The notes under the pieces: model-generated | Told to the model about the DNA's origin: nothing | Database searches by the model: none | Seen by the model: the letters and a program-made list of their open reading frames with translations, nothing else | In this document: in pieces, positions 50,614 to 58,938 of the stretch | Numbering within the stretch: position 1 is the first letter of the stretch | Layout: each line of letters opens with the position of its first letter | Made by a program: the position numbers and the translations under genes | Source: UBA2287 sp964479665 | GTDB taxonomy: Bacteria > Bacteroidota > Bacteroidia > Bacteroidales > Tenuifilaceae | Assembly: GCA_964479665.1 (NCBI GenBank) | Contig: CAYZNN010000001.1 | Coordinates: forward strand, 62,001-126,000 | Direction: 5' to 3' | DNA: 64,000 nt

Positions 50614-51834
50614 CTATTTGTAAATTAGGGTTGATAGTCGTTGGTGGCTGAGCATTTCGTTGGCAATTTCCAGCAGATCGGTTGCACTGGTGGCTTCTAT
50701 TTGAGTATTAACTTTCTCCATGTTATCCACGCTATTGTAAATTAAAAGGCTACGTGCAATATTGAGCATTAGTACTTCGCTATTCTCCGAAGCAATGGCT
50801 AACTGACCTATCAGCTGCTTCTTCGCTTTTAAGAGTTGAAGTGTTCCCATTTTTGTGTTTCGGATGGTTTTCAACTCGTTAAAAACCATTTCGAGCGCTT
50901 TGTTAAAGTTGTCCCTATCGGAACCAAAGTAAATAGTAAAAAGACCAGTATCGCTGTACGGAGAGTAGTTCGATTCGACATTGTAGGCAAAACCACTGCG
51001 TTCTCGTAGTGCCAAATTAAGACGCGAATTCATTCCCGGCCCTCCCAGAATATTGTTTAGGAGGTGCATGCCTATGCGTTTAGGGTGCATTAGGTCGTAA
51101 CAGGTACACCCAACCACGCAGTGGGTTTGAAAGGTTCCCTTACGAAGGGTAAGGTTCTCAGGTTTGTAAATTCCCATGCCCATTCTTTCAGTTCGACGTG
51201 GGTTAGGTACGATCCACCCAAAATTCTTTTCACATACATTTTTCACCCTGTGAAAAGGCACATTGCCTATGGAGCAAAAAACCATTTGGTTGGTATTGTA
51301 GGTTCGCTGCATAAACCTAATGATGTCTACCTTGCCAAATCGTTTGAGGCATTTCTTGGAGCCCAGAATATTCCGACCAAATGGATGGTTCTTGTATACG
51401 AGTTCCTCGAAGTCGTCGAATATTAGTTCCGATGGGGAGTCTTTATATGAGTTGATTTCGTCGAGAATTACTTCTTTCTCCTTTTTCAGTTCTTTTTCGG
51501 GGAAGGTTGAGTTAAAAAGAATGTCGGCAATCAACTCTGTAGCCCTAGCAAAATCGTATTTTAGGAACGTGGCATGAATAACCGTTTCCTCTTTGGTTGT
51601 GAATGCGTTAAGTTCACCTCCAACATCTTCGAGGCGACTCATAATATGGAATGCCTTTCGCTTTTTTGTTCCCTTGAAAATTACATGCTCAATAAAATGA
51701 GCTATTCCATGCTCATTCTCTTCCTCGTCGCGTGTGCCCGAATTTATCATAACCCCACAGTATGCCACTGGCGATTGGGTACGAACATGTGCTATTCGAA
51801 AGCCATTGCTTAATGTATGCTGTTCAATTTGCAT
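50614..51834 (-). CDS. M16 family zinc peptidase (insulinase-like)
   Basis: The 406-residue protein carries the inverted zinc motif His46-x2-Glu49-His50 (GIAHFIEHVIFKGT) and the downstream third-ligand Glu in KEVILDEIN. Later it has GGPGMNSRLNLALRERSGFAYNVES, typical of the non-catalytic M16 half. It resembles mitochondrial processing peptidase-like bacterial enzymes (PqqL/YmxG group). No signal peptide is visible, so it is probably cytoplasmic. It is the first gene of a two-gene unit with the O-methyltransferase. Confidence 0.92.
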   Translation of the reverse strand: MQIEQHTLSNGFRIAHVRTQSPVAYCGVMINSGTRDEEENEHGIAHFIEHVIFKGTKKRKAFHIMSRLEDVGGELNAFTTKEETVIHATFLKYDFARATELIADILFNSTFPEKELKKEKEVILDEINSYKDSPSELIFDDFEELVYKNHPFGRNILGSKKCLKRFGKVDIIRFMQRTYNTNQMVFCSIGNVPFHRVKNVCEKNFGWIVPNPRRTERMGMGIYKPENLTLRKGTFQTHCVVGCTCYDLMHPKRIGMHLLNNILGGPGMNSRLNLALRERSGFAYNVESNYSPYSDTGLFTIYFGSDRDNFNKALEMVFNELKTIRNTKMGTLQLLKAKKQLIGQLAIASENSEVLMLNIARSLLIYNSVDNMEKVNTQIEATSATDLLEIANEMLSHQRLSTLIYK

Positions 51835-52018
51835 TTATAATTATTAATATGCAAACCTAATTTAATTGTTCAAATTGGCCAAAATGTAACGCATTTGTTA
51901 CTGGCGAAAATTTAGAAGTATTCTAAATTATTGTTGAGTGCTTTTTTGCAAAAAAATGAAAATCTGCTATTTATCATTTTAACTATTTCAATTTTCTTTT
52001 TAGCACCATACAATACCA

Positions 52019-52049
52019 TTTGCATTTTTAAAAAGATGAAGTATATTTG
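52019..52049 (+). promoter_or_regulatory. Bacteroidota-type promoter of tRNA-Phe
   Basis: TTTG (52019-52022), a 19-nt spacer and TATATTTG (52042-52049) match the -33/-7 consensus exactly. The tRNA begins 16 nt later. Confidence 0.78.
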
Positions 52050-52065
52050 CACCGCTTAAACTGAT

Positions 52066-52138
52066 GGTGCCATAGCTCAGTTGGTAGAGCAAAGGACTGA
52101 AAATCCTTGTGTCCCCGGTTCGATTCCTGGTGGCACCA
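52066..52138 (+). tRNA. tRNA-Phe (anticodon GAA)
   Basis: The 73-nt cloverleaf has acceptor GGTGCCA / TGGCACC, D-arm AGCTCAGTTGGTAGAGC, anticodon stem-loop AGGACTGAAAATCCT with GAA, and T-arm GGTTCGATTCC. CCA is not encoded beyond the discriminator A. Confidence 0.96.
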
Positions 52139-52142
52139 CAGC

Positions 52143-52178
52143 AAGAAGGCCTTCGAAAAGAAGGCCTTCTTTGTTTTT
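52143..52178 (+). terminator. Rho-independent terminator of tRNA-Phe
   Basis: A perfect 12-bp stem AAGAAGGCCTTC (52143-52154) / GAAGGCCTTCTT (52160-52171) is followed by TGTTTTT. Confidence 0.88.
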
Positions 52179-52305
52179 ATTCTTTTGTTGCATCAGAGTA
52201 TGTATACCCATTTGTCAACTTCAGGGTGTTAGTTCAATTCTCAAAAGCATTACAATTGATACGTATATTTGCCTTTACTCGAAGAATGAACTAATTTTTT
52301 TTAAT

Positions 52306-53079
52306 ATGGAAATTGTAATCATTTGCTTTGCAGCTTTTCTTGTTGCCATACTAACTTTTTTCTCGGGCTTTGGGCTGGGAACAATTTTAACGCCTGTATT
52401 CATGGTTTTCTTTCCCGTTGAGCTGGCCATTGCACTTACGGGAGTTGTACATTTCTTCAACAATATATTTAAATTGTTTCTTGTTGGCCGTAATGCTAGC
52501 AAAAGAGTCCTTTTCCGTTTCGGTTTTCCTGCAGTAATAGCAGCATTCATTGGCGCTTGGTTGCTGCTCCATATCCCCGATTCAGTACCACTTTTCTCTT
52601 ACAACGCTTTTGGTAAGTCGTTTGAGGTATATCCAGTAAAGTTTATCATTTCAATACTTCTTATCATTTTTGCCAGTATGGATCTAATTCCCTATTTCAG
52701 TAAATTGCAGTTTGGTGAGAGTAAACTTCCTGTTGGTGGGGCATTGAGCGGTTTCTTTGGTGGCCTTTCGGGGAATCAGGGAGCGCTGCGAAGCGCTTTT
52801 CTTATAAAGGCTGGGCTATCGAAAGAGGCATTTATAGGCACCGCTGTAGTAGTATCTACTCTTGTCGATTTCACTCGGTTAAGCGTTTATTCTACCCGTT
52901 TCACAAAGGCAGGGCTGATGGATAATTTGGCTCTGGTTCTACTTGCCACCTTTTCCGCTATAGCCGGTGCATATATTGGAAATCGGCTTCTGATAAAGAT
53001 TACACTGAAATTTATTCAGGTAACTGTTGCTGTAATGCTAGTTTTCCTCTCGTTGGCATTGGGTTTGGGTGTAGTATAA
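52306..53079 (+). CDS. TauE/SafE family sulfite/organosulfonate exporter-like membrane protein
   Basis: The ATG at 52306 gives 257 residues with about seven to eight hydrophobic helices. The family signature halves are visible: FFSGFGLGTILTPVFMVFFP near residues 18-38 and the inverted repeat GGALSGFFGGLSGNQGALRSAFL near 145-168. TauE/SafE proteins move sulfur-containing anions, but many members have unknown substrates. The frame runs upstream through tRNA-Phe, which is not coding. The gene is solitary, between the tRNA and prfA. Confidence 0.88.
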   Translation: MEIVIICFAAFLVAILTFFSGFGLGTILTPVFMVFFPVELAIALTGVVHFFNNIFKLFLVGRNASKRVLFRFGFPAVIAAFIGAWLLLHIPDSVPLFSYNAFGKSFEVYPVKFIISILLIIFASMDLIPYFSKLQFGESKLPVGGALSGFFGGLSGNQGALRSAFLIKAGLSKEAFIGTAVVVSTLVDFTRLSVYSTRFTKAGLMDNLALVLLATFSAIAGAYIGNRLLIKITLKFIQVTVAVMLVFLSLALGLGVV

Positions 53080-53209
53080 CTTGCACATTTTTGCTTTCTC
53101 ATTTTGAAAGTTCTGGAACTACAACATGCTTCCTGTTAACCTAGGAAATAGAGTTGTTGTATTTCAAATATTTTATACCCTTTGCTTTCTAATTGGCGGG
53201 GGAAATTGC

Positions 53210-53217
53210 TAAATTTG
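53210..53217 (+). promoter_or_regulatory. -7 promoter box of prfA-pyrF
   Basis: TAAATTTG followed by C lies 17 nt before the prfA ATG. The best TTTG (53181-53184) is 25 nt upstream, slightly too far, so the match is partial. Confidence 0.45.
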
Positions 53218-53234
53218 CGCAATTTAATTTGAAT

Positions 53235-54320
53235 ATGAGCGATAACACCATACTAACCAAACTTGAGGGGCTACGACGAAAGTTTGAAGAGATAGGCCAA
53301 CAAATTACCGATCCAGCAGTAATTGCTGACATGAAAAGGTTTGTGAGCCTGAATAAAGAGTACCGCGAACTTGAACCCCTCGTTGAGGCCTACGATAATT
53401 ATAAGAATATTCTAAGCAATATTACTTCTGCAAAAAGCATTCTGGCAACCGAAAAGGATGAAGAAATGCGTGAAATGGCCAAAATGGAACTCGAAACCCT
53501 TGAGGCCAATCAGGAAGAGCTTGAAGAAGATATTAAATTGCTTCTCATACCTGCTGATCCACAGGATGGAAAAAATGCAGTATTGGAAATTAGAGCCGGA
53601 ACTGGTGGCGATGAAGCGAGCATTTTTGCGGGCGATTTATTCCGTATGTACTCTAAGTTTATCGAAAATAGAGGATGGAAATACGAGGTTACCAACGTGT
53701 CGGAAGGTACCGTTGGCGGTTACAAAGAAATAGTTCTGAACGTTAAAGGCAATGGAGTTTACGGAATCCTAAAGTACGAGTCGGGAGTGCATAGGGTACA
53801 ACGCGTTCCTCAGACTGAAACCCAGGGACGAGTACATACTTCAGCTGCAACGGTTGCAGTTCTGCCTGAAGCAGAGGAGTTCGATATCGATTTACGTATG
53901 GAGGATATTCGAAAAGATACTTTCTGCTCATCGGGCCCCGGTGGGCAAAGCGTTAACACAACCTATTCGGCCATAAGATTAACTCATATGCCTACTGGTA
54001 TTGTTGTACAATGCCAGGATCAGAAATCGCAGCTGAAAAATTTCGACAAAGCGCTTGCTGAACTTCGTACCCGGCTTTATAACCTCGAATACCAGAAGTA
54101 TCTCGATGAAATTGCCTCGAAGCGTAAAACTATGGTATCAACTGGCGATAGGTCGGCTAAAATTCGAACCTACAACTACCCTCAGGGGAGGGTAACCGAC
54201 CATCGAATTAACCTAACCCTCTATAATCTTTCTGCCATTCTCGACGGCGACTTACATGAGGTTATTGATAAACTCCAAGTGGCCGAAAACGCCGAAAGGC
54301 TCAAGATGAGCGAGGTGTAA
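53235..54320 (+). CDS. prfA: peptide chain release factor 1
   Basis: The ATG at 53235 (MSDNTILTKLEGL) gives 361 residues, the normal RF1 length; 14 upstream codons would include the promoter. The GGQ motif that triggers peptide release is at residues 236-238 (SSGPGGQSVNTTYSAIRLTH), and the stop-codon recognition region lies before it, in GVHRVQRVPQTETQGR and its neighbours. It terminates translation at UAA and UAG. It is cotranscribed with pyrF, 13 nt downstream. Confidence 0.96.
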   Translation: MSDNTILTKLEGLRRKFEEIGQQITDPAVIADMKRFVSLNKEYRELEPLVEAYDNYKNILSNITSAKSILATEKDEEMREMAKMELETLEANQEELEEDIKLLLIPADPQDGKNAVLEIRAGTGGDEASIFAGDLFRMYSKFIENRGWKYEVTNVSEGTVGGYKEIVLNVKGNGVYGILKYESGVHRVQRVPQTETQGRVHTSAATVAVLPEAEEFDIDLRMEDIRKDTFCSSGPGGQSVNTTYSAIRLTHMPTGIVVQCQDQKSQLKNFDKALAELRTRLYNLEYQKYLDEIASKRKTMVSTGDRSAKIRTYNYPQGRVTDHRINLTLYNLSAILDGDLHEVIDKLQVAENAERLKMSEV

Positions 54321-54333
54321 ATACTATAAAAAT

Positions 54334-55170
54334 ATGAACGCCAACCAACTTTTTGAGCAAATTCAGCAGAAACGAAGTTTTCTTTGCGTAGGGCTCGATA
54401 CCGATCTGGCAAAAATTCCTGAGTTTCTCTTGGGTCGCGAAGATCCAGTTTTTGAGTTCAATAAAGCCATTGTTGATGCTACTGCAGAGTATACTGTTGC
54501 ATTTAAAACCAATTTAGCGTTCTACGAAAGGCATGGAGCTTCGGGCTGGAACTCCCTTCAGCGAACAATTAAATACATTCGCTCTAATTACCCCCAAATA
54601 TTCACAATTGCCGATGCAAAAAGGGGCGATATAGCCAATACTTCAGCCATGTATGCTCGCACTTTTTTTCAAACCCTCGATTTTCATGCTATTACACTTT
54701 CGCCCTACATGGGGCAGGATACCGTTTCGCCATTCCTTACATATGAAGGTAAATGGGTTATTCTACTTGGTTTAACTTCGAATAATTCGTTCTCCGATTT
54801 TCAGATGCTCCAAGTTGGTAATAATGGGCGAAGGTTATTTCAGGAGGTAATCGAGAAATCGATGCACTGGGGCTCCGATGCCAACATGATGTACGTTGTA
54901 GGGGCTACCCGAGCCGACCTGATTCATGAAGTTCGCAAACTGACACCCGATCACTTTCTGTTGGTTCCGGGTGTGGGTGAGCAGGGCGGTAGCTTAGCCG
55001 AAGTAGCTAAAAATGGACTTAACCATAGGTGCGGTTTGCTGGTAAATTCCTCGAGGGGTATAATATATGCCGACACATCGACTCGGTATGTTGGTGCGGC
55101 CAAGGCCGCTGCTTATAGGCTTCAGCAGGAAATGGAGTCCATTCTGAAGGATGCTAAACTTATTGAATAG
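54334..55170 (+). CDS. pyrF: orotidine-5'-phosphate decarboxylase (type 2)
   Basis: The 278-residue enzyme makes UMP in pyrimidine biosynthesis. The long form (PyrF type 2) is shown by FLCVGLDTDLAKIPEFL, the catalytic Lys motif DAKRGDIANTSAMYA, LLGLTSNNSFSDFQ and LVPGVGEQGG. It follows prfA by 13 nt on the same strand. Confidence 0.95.
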   Translation: MNANQLFEQIQQKRSFLCVGLDTDLAKIPEFLLGREDPVFEFNKAIVDATAEYTVAFKTNLAFYERHGASGWNSLQRTIKYIRSNYPQIFTIADAKRGDIANTSAMYARTFFQTLDFHAITLSPYMGQDTVSPFLTYEGKWVILLGLTSNNSFSDFQMLQVGNNGRRLFQEVIEKSMHWGSDANMMYVVGATRADLIHEVRKLTPDHFLLVPGVGEQGGSLAEVAKNGLNHRCGLLVNSSRGIIYADTSTRYVGAAKAAAYRLQQEMESILKDAKLIE

Positions 55171-55232
55171 CATTTCTCTTTAAATCTTTTATATTTACTC
55201 TACCATAATTAATAGGTTTGTTTCTGCAATGC

Positions 55233-55646
55233 TTAAATGTTTCCGTTGGGCGGAGCATTTCTGAGTTTTAATATGTGTATGGTTACACCTATTGCTATTG
55301 CAATTAACAGAGGCGGCAGCCATACCTTACTCCAGGTTATATAGCAACTATAAAGGATTGAAGCCCAAAGGAGGCTTAAAGAAACTATTTTTACTTTAGG
55401 GCTAATCGCTTTATAGTAAATATAGTTTTTAATGTATATTGAAAGTAGCCTGTGGGTTAAAAGCCATCGGTAAAGCTTTTGAGAACTTCGGGCAAAGAGA
55501 TAGGCTGCTAGCAACAGGAATGGTGTTGTGGGAAGGATTGGGATAAATATTCCCAGCACCCCTAAGGCAACAGCGGTAATACCACCAGCTGCATATAGAA
55601 AACGCGAAATTCTGGTTTTAGGTTTTCCAGTTTCCTTTTTAAGCAT
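55233..55646 (-). CDS. DUF454/YbaN family membrane protein
   Basis: The 137-residue protein has three to four hydrophobic helices and the family signature GVLGIFIPILPTTPFLLLAAY followed by FARSS and HRLLSIYIKNYI. YbaN-type proteins sit in the inner membrane and have no known function. It is last of a three-gene minus-strand operon with two CDGSH iron-sulfur proteins (gaps of 8 and 11 nt), which hints at a role in iron-sulfur or oxidative metabolism. Confidence 0.88.
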   Translation of the reverse strand: MLKKETGKPKTRISRFLYAAGGITAVALGVLGIFIPILPTTPFLLLAAYLFARSSQKLYRWLLTHRLLSIYIKNYIYYKAISPKVKIVSLSLLWASILYSCYITWSKVWLPPLLIAIAIGVTIHILKLRNAPPNGNI

Positions 55647-55654
55647 AGACAGGG

Positions 55655-55852
55655 CTACTCAATAAAGGTTTTTTTGTGACTCCCGTCGCAAAAGGGTTTA
55701 TTTTTTGAGTGGCCACATATGCAAAGGTATGCCTCGTTGGCGTTGGCCAATTCGAATGGCTGGCCATCGGGCTTAAGAATGGTAAAGTTTCCTTCCACCC
55801 TAAGGGGGCCCTTGCTAATTAATTTCAATTGGGCCGAAACACGCTTTTTCAT
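55655..55852 (-). CDS. CDGSH iron-sulfur domain protein
   Basis: The 65-residue protein is one CDGSH domain. The 2Fe-2S ligands are Cys44, Cys46, Cys55 and His59 (CICGHSKNKPFCDGSH), an exact match to CxCx2(S/T)x3PxCDG(S/A/T)H. The three-Cys one-His cluster is redox- and pH-labile in mitoNEET relatives. It lies between the larger Fe-S protein and the DUF454 gene. Small size and no signal suggest a cytoplasmic location. Confidence 0.93.
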   Translation of the reverse strand: MKKRVSAQLKLISKGPLRVEGNFTILKPDGQPFELANANEAYLCICGHSKNKPFCDGSHKKTFIE

Positions 55853-55863
55853 TTAGTTTATAA

Positions 55864-56361
55864 TTACTGGTTGCTTTCGTCGGAGAATCCCATTTTAAAA
55901 TGCATTCCATCGCAAAACGGATGGTTGTTTGAATAACCGCAACGGCAAAGTGAAACAATTTGCATGGCTTTAATTTCCTGACCATTGCCATCGGCAATGC
56001 TGAATTTGCCAGAGACAAGTAGGGGCCCATTGCGCATTACCTGAATCTTCAGGGGTTCAGCAAGGTAACCCTCCTCATTGTCGCTCTCCTCCTCTGGTGT
56101 TTCCTTAACTGCTTTTGGCGATTTCTCTGCTTTGTTTTTCTCCGGGTCGTTCCACTTGAACATTAGAGCATTTGTTGGGCATTGGTTAACAATGTCAACA
56201 ATCTTTTCGGTGGGAGCACCGTTCATGTTAACCCAGGGCCGATTGCGTGGGTTGAATACCGATAGTAGTTTGGTGTAGCAGGTTGTTGCATGTATGCATT
56301 CACCTGGTTTCCAGAATACCGTTATCTCGTAGTTAGAATAGCTTCTGTTATTCTTTTCCAT
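55864..56361 (-). CDS. (4Fe-4S) mono-cluster plus CDGSH two-domain protein
   Basis: The 165-residue protein joins a divergent mono-cluster ferredoxin-like domain (Fer4_19; about residues 8-70: WKPGECIHATTCY, RPWVNMNGAPTEKIVDIVNQCPTNAL) to a C-terminal CDGSH domain (about 105-160: CRCGYSNNHPFCDGMH). Met replaces the usual Ser/Ala/Thr after CDG. A charged low-complexity linker (about 72-100) joins them. It is first of the operon with a second CDGSH protein and a DUF454 protein, and probably transfers electrons or clusters in the cytoplasm. Confidence 0.9.
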   Translation of the reverse strand: MEKNNRSYSNYEITVFWKPGECIHATTCYTKLLSVFNPRNRPWVNMNGAPTEKIVDIVNQCPTNALMFKWNDPEKNKAEKSPKAVKETPEEESDNEEGYLAEPLKIQVMRNGPLLVSGKFSIADGNGQEIKAMQIVSLCRCGYSNNHPFCDGMHFKMGFSDESNQ

Positions 56362-56433
56362 TGTGTGTTGTTGCTGAATGGTTTATAGCAAAAAATAGGA
56401 ATTTGTTTTGCTTATGCAAAATACCGAAAAATA

Positions 56434-56465
56434 TTGTTTCATCGTTCATTCTGTCGCTATATTTG
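56434..56465 (+). promoter_or_regulatory. promoter of the DUF4294 gene
   Basis: TTG (56434-56436), a 21-nt spacer and TATATTTG (56458-56465) give a good -33/-7 match. The ATG is at 56527. Confidence 0.55.
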
Positions 56466-56526
56466 CCTAAGTTGAACTATTGAAAAACACTTTACCGGCT
56501 TTTTCGTTTAAAAGGGTAACGAAATT

Positions 56527-57132
56527 ATGGTGAGAATAAGATATAACATACTGCTTATTGGAGTACTTTCCCTGCAAACTTTTTGGGTTGCCGGGCAAAA
56601 CATTATTACCGAAGAGGGTTATACCATTTTGCCTATAACCCTAATTGATGGCGATACTATTCCCAATGCCTACATAAAACCAGTTGCCATATACTCGCCC
56701 CGAAAATTCAAGGGAAAACGCGATTACCGGGAGTACCAGAGGCTCATCAGGAACTTAAAGGCTGCCTATCCCTATTCACAGGTTGCCAAAAATAAAATTT
56801 TGGAAATGAACTCTCATTTTCAAACTCTTAAAACGAAGCGGGAGCGCGATGCTTACGTTAAAGTGGTTGAAAAGCAAATGCGGCAAGAGTTCGAAAGTAA
56901 GTTAGTGAAGTTAACCATCTCTCAGGGTCGAATTCTCATAAAACTAATCGATAGGGAACTTGGGCGAAGTTCGTACGATTTGGTGAAGGACCTCAAGGGG
57001 GGTACCTCGGCCGTTTTCTGGCAAACGATTGCTAGAATATTTGGGTCGAATTTGAAGACTAAATTCGACCCAGAAGGCGAGGATAAGCTGCTCAATGAAC
57101 TTGTAGTTCAACTAGAACAAGGGCTTATTTAA
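56527..57132 (+). CDS. DUF4294 domain-containing secreted protein
   Basis: The 201-residue protein has a signal peptide (to about residue 23, FWVAGQ). The DUF4294 core follows: GDTIPNAYIKPVAIYSPRKFKGKRD, YREYQRLIRNLKAAYPYSQVA and KLTISQGRILIKLIDRELGRS. The family is restricted to Bacteroidota and has no known function. The gene stands alone, convergent with elbB. Confidence 0.88.
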   Translation: MVRIRYNILLIGVLSLQTFWVAGQNIITEEGYTILPITLIDGDTIPNAYIKPVAIYSPRKFKGKRDYREYQRLIRNLKAAYPYSQVAKNKILEMNSHFQTLKTKRERDAYVKVVEKQMRQEFESKLVKLTISQGRILIKLIDRELGRSSYDLVKDLKGGTSAVFWQTIARIFGSNLKTKFDPEGEDKLLNELVVQLEQGLI

Positions 57133-57161
57133 TTCCCATTTCAACTTTCTTTTGATTTCGA

Positions 57162-57812
57162 TTACATATGCCTAAGCATTGCATGTACAATCGCTTTAGC
57201 TCCGTTGGCAATGTCGGTTATTTTTGCATCGAGCATGTAGCAGGGTGTTGTAAATAGTAGGTTTTCGGGATCGATAGCTACTTCACCATGTTGCGTAGCT
57301 ATGTGTTTTCCCCCAAGCGTTTCGATGGTGCTGGCTGTTCCTGCATCGTTACCTATGGTTAGGGTGCCTTTTCCTAAAACTTTGGCTAAAAGAACGGGTG
57401 CAATACACAGCGCTCCAATGGGTTTTTTAAGTGAGTGGGTTTCTTTAATGGCTTTTTCAACCGCAGGTAGAACTGTGCATTTAGCACCTTCAAATGCGAA
57501 GGAGCATAAATTTTTGGCAACACCAAACCCGCCGGGGAAAATAAGCGCATCGAAATCGGAGGGTTTAAATTCGTTTAGAGGTAAAATTTTTCCACGAGCA
57601 ATTCGGGCCGATTCAACCAGAACATTCCTCTTTTCGTTCATCTCGGAACCATTGGTATGGTTAATTACATGGTGCTGGTCGATATTTGGTGCAAAAACAT
57701 GATAACTGCAACCACTCGAATCGATGGCGTATAGGGTCATTACTGCTTCGTGAATTTCGGCTCCATCGTAAACGCCACAACCAGCTAATACTACAGCAAA
57801 TTTTTTACTCAT
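57162..57812 (-). CDS. elbB: isoprenoid biosynthesis glyoxalase ElbB (DJ-1/PfpI superfamily)
   Basis: The 216-residue protein matches ElbB: VVLAGCGVYDGAEIHEAVMTL at the start, DALIFPGGFGVAKNL in the middle and the nucleophilic elbow Cys in IGALCIAPVLLAKVLG. E. coli ElbB has weak glyoxalase activity and was linked to isoprenoid synthesis. It follows ddl on the same strand with a gap of 78 nt. The methylglyoxal-synthase-like protein lies elsewhere (17422-17817), and no direct link is claimed. Confidence 0.92.
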   Translation of the reverse strand: MSKKFAVVLAGCGVYDGAEIHEAVMTLYAIDSSGCSYHVFAPNIDQHHVINHTNGSEMNEKRNVLVESARIARGKILPLNEFKPSDFDALIFPGGFGVAKNLCSFAFEGAKCTVLPAVEKAIKETHSLKKPIGALCIAPVLLAKVLGKGTLTIGNDAGTASTIETLGGKHIATQHGEVAIDPENLLFTTPCYMLDAKITDIANGAKAIVHAMLRHM

Positions 57813-57890
57813 GTCGGTATAGTATTGGTTCGACCCTAAATATACAAAAAAGTTGGTGGGTTAATGTTTACTTCTAATCGACAGGGTAAA

Positions 57891-58886
57891 TTAGTGTTTA
57901 TTGCGTTCTATTGCATCCTCTATTACTAACGAAAAAATTTCGCTCATGGTAAGGCCCATCGAAGCAACCTGTTGGGGTATAATGCTGGCTTCGCTCATGC
58001 CAGGAACGGTGTTGATTTCTAAAAAATGGAGCCCTTTCTTTTCGTTGTAAATGAAATCTATTCGCACAATGCCACGGCATTTTAGGCGGTCGTATATGTC
58101 CGAAGAAATATCCTGAATAAAATCCGAAAGGTTCTGGGGTATTTGGGCGGGTGTTACCTCTTCCGAGAGATTTTTGTACTTGGCATCAAAATCGAAGAAT
58201 TCGGTTTTGGGAATTATTTCGGTAACAGGGAAAATGATTGCTTTACCTCTTGTTTTTACTAGTCCACAGGTGAATTCGCGCCCTGCAATATACTCCTCAA
58301 TCAGTGCAGTGCTGTCTTCGCTGAATGCCTTTTCGAGTGCTGAAATTATTTCGCATTCCTTTTTAACCTTGGTTACTCCGTAACTGCTTCCACTCTCGTT
58401 GGGTTTAACAAAAAGGGGTAACCCTAATTTTTTTACAATATCGAATGGGTCGACCGACTGCCCCTTATTAATGCGTATTCCCTTGGCAAGTTTAATATTT
58501 AGGTCGGCAAGCGGAAATTTAGCTGCCTCCTTATCGAAGGTAACAGCGGCATTCATTACTCCTCCTGTGGTGTATGGAATACCCATAAGTTCGAAGTAAG
58601 CCTGAAGCAGCCCATTTTCGCCCGGTGTGCCATGAATTGCAATTAGGGCACAATTGAAGCTATAAGTATGCTCATTGAAACTTGCAGTAAATGTACCCTT
58701 CGATACGGGTAAGTCGCCAAAATCGGGATGCTTCAGAATCCAATTTTTCCCATTAACAATTATGGTGAAAGCATTATACTGGGCTTTATCGAGCCAATTG
58801 GCTATTTGTCGGGCTCCCCTCAGTGAAATATCAACTTCTGAGGAGTTGCCCCCTGCCATTATAGCAATGTTTTTAAGGGTTCTCAT
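57891..58886 (-). CDS. ddl: D-alanine--D-alanine ligase
   Basis: The ATG at 58886 (MRTLKNIAIMAGGNSSE) gives 331 residues, normal for Bacteroidota; 36 more in-frame codons upstream overlap the rluD-like gene and are rejected. ATP-grasp features include AIHGTPGENGLLQAYFELMG, LFVKPNESGSSYGVTKV, EEYIAGREFTCGL and HFLEINTVPGMSE. It makes the D-Ala-D-Ala dipeptide for peptidoglycan. It follows the pseudouridine synthase gene by 52 nt in the PASTA-T9SS-rluD-ddl run. Confidence 0.95.
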   Translation of the reverse strand: MRTLKNIAIMAGGNSSEVDISLRGARQIANWLDKAQYNAFTIIVNGKNWILKHPDFGDLPVSKGTFTASFNEHTYSFNCALIAIHGTPGENGLLQAYFELMGIPYTTGGVMNAAVTFDKEAAKFPLADLNIKLAKGIRINKGQSVDPFDIVKKLGLPLFVKPNESGSSYGVTKVKKECEIISALEKAFSEDSTALIEEYIAGREFTCGLVKTRGKAIIFPVTEIIPKTEFFDFDAKYKNLSEEVTPAQIPQNLSDFIQDISSDIYDRLKCRGIVRIDFIYNEKKGLHFLEINTVPGMSEASIIPQQVASMGLTMSEIFSLVIEDAIERNKH

Positions 58887-58938
58887 GCGTTGGGTTGTTG
58901 TTACGCAAAAATACTGAAAATTATGAACGATATGGTCT

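Noticed and set aside
52081..52305. In-frame extension of the TauE-like protein through tRNA-Phe
   Set aside because: The frame runs through the tRNA and its terminator; the ATG at 52306 starts exactly at the first membrane helix.
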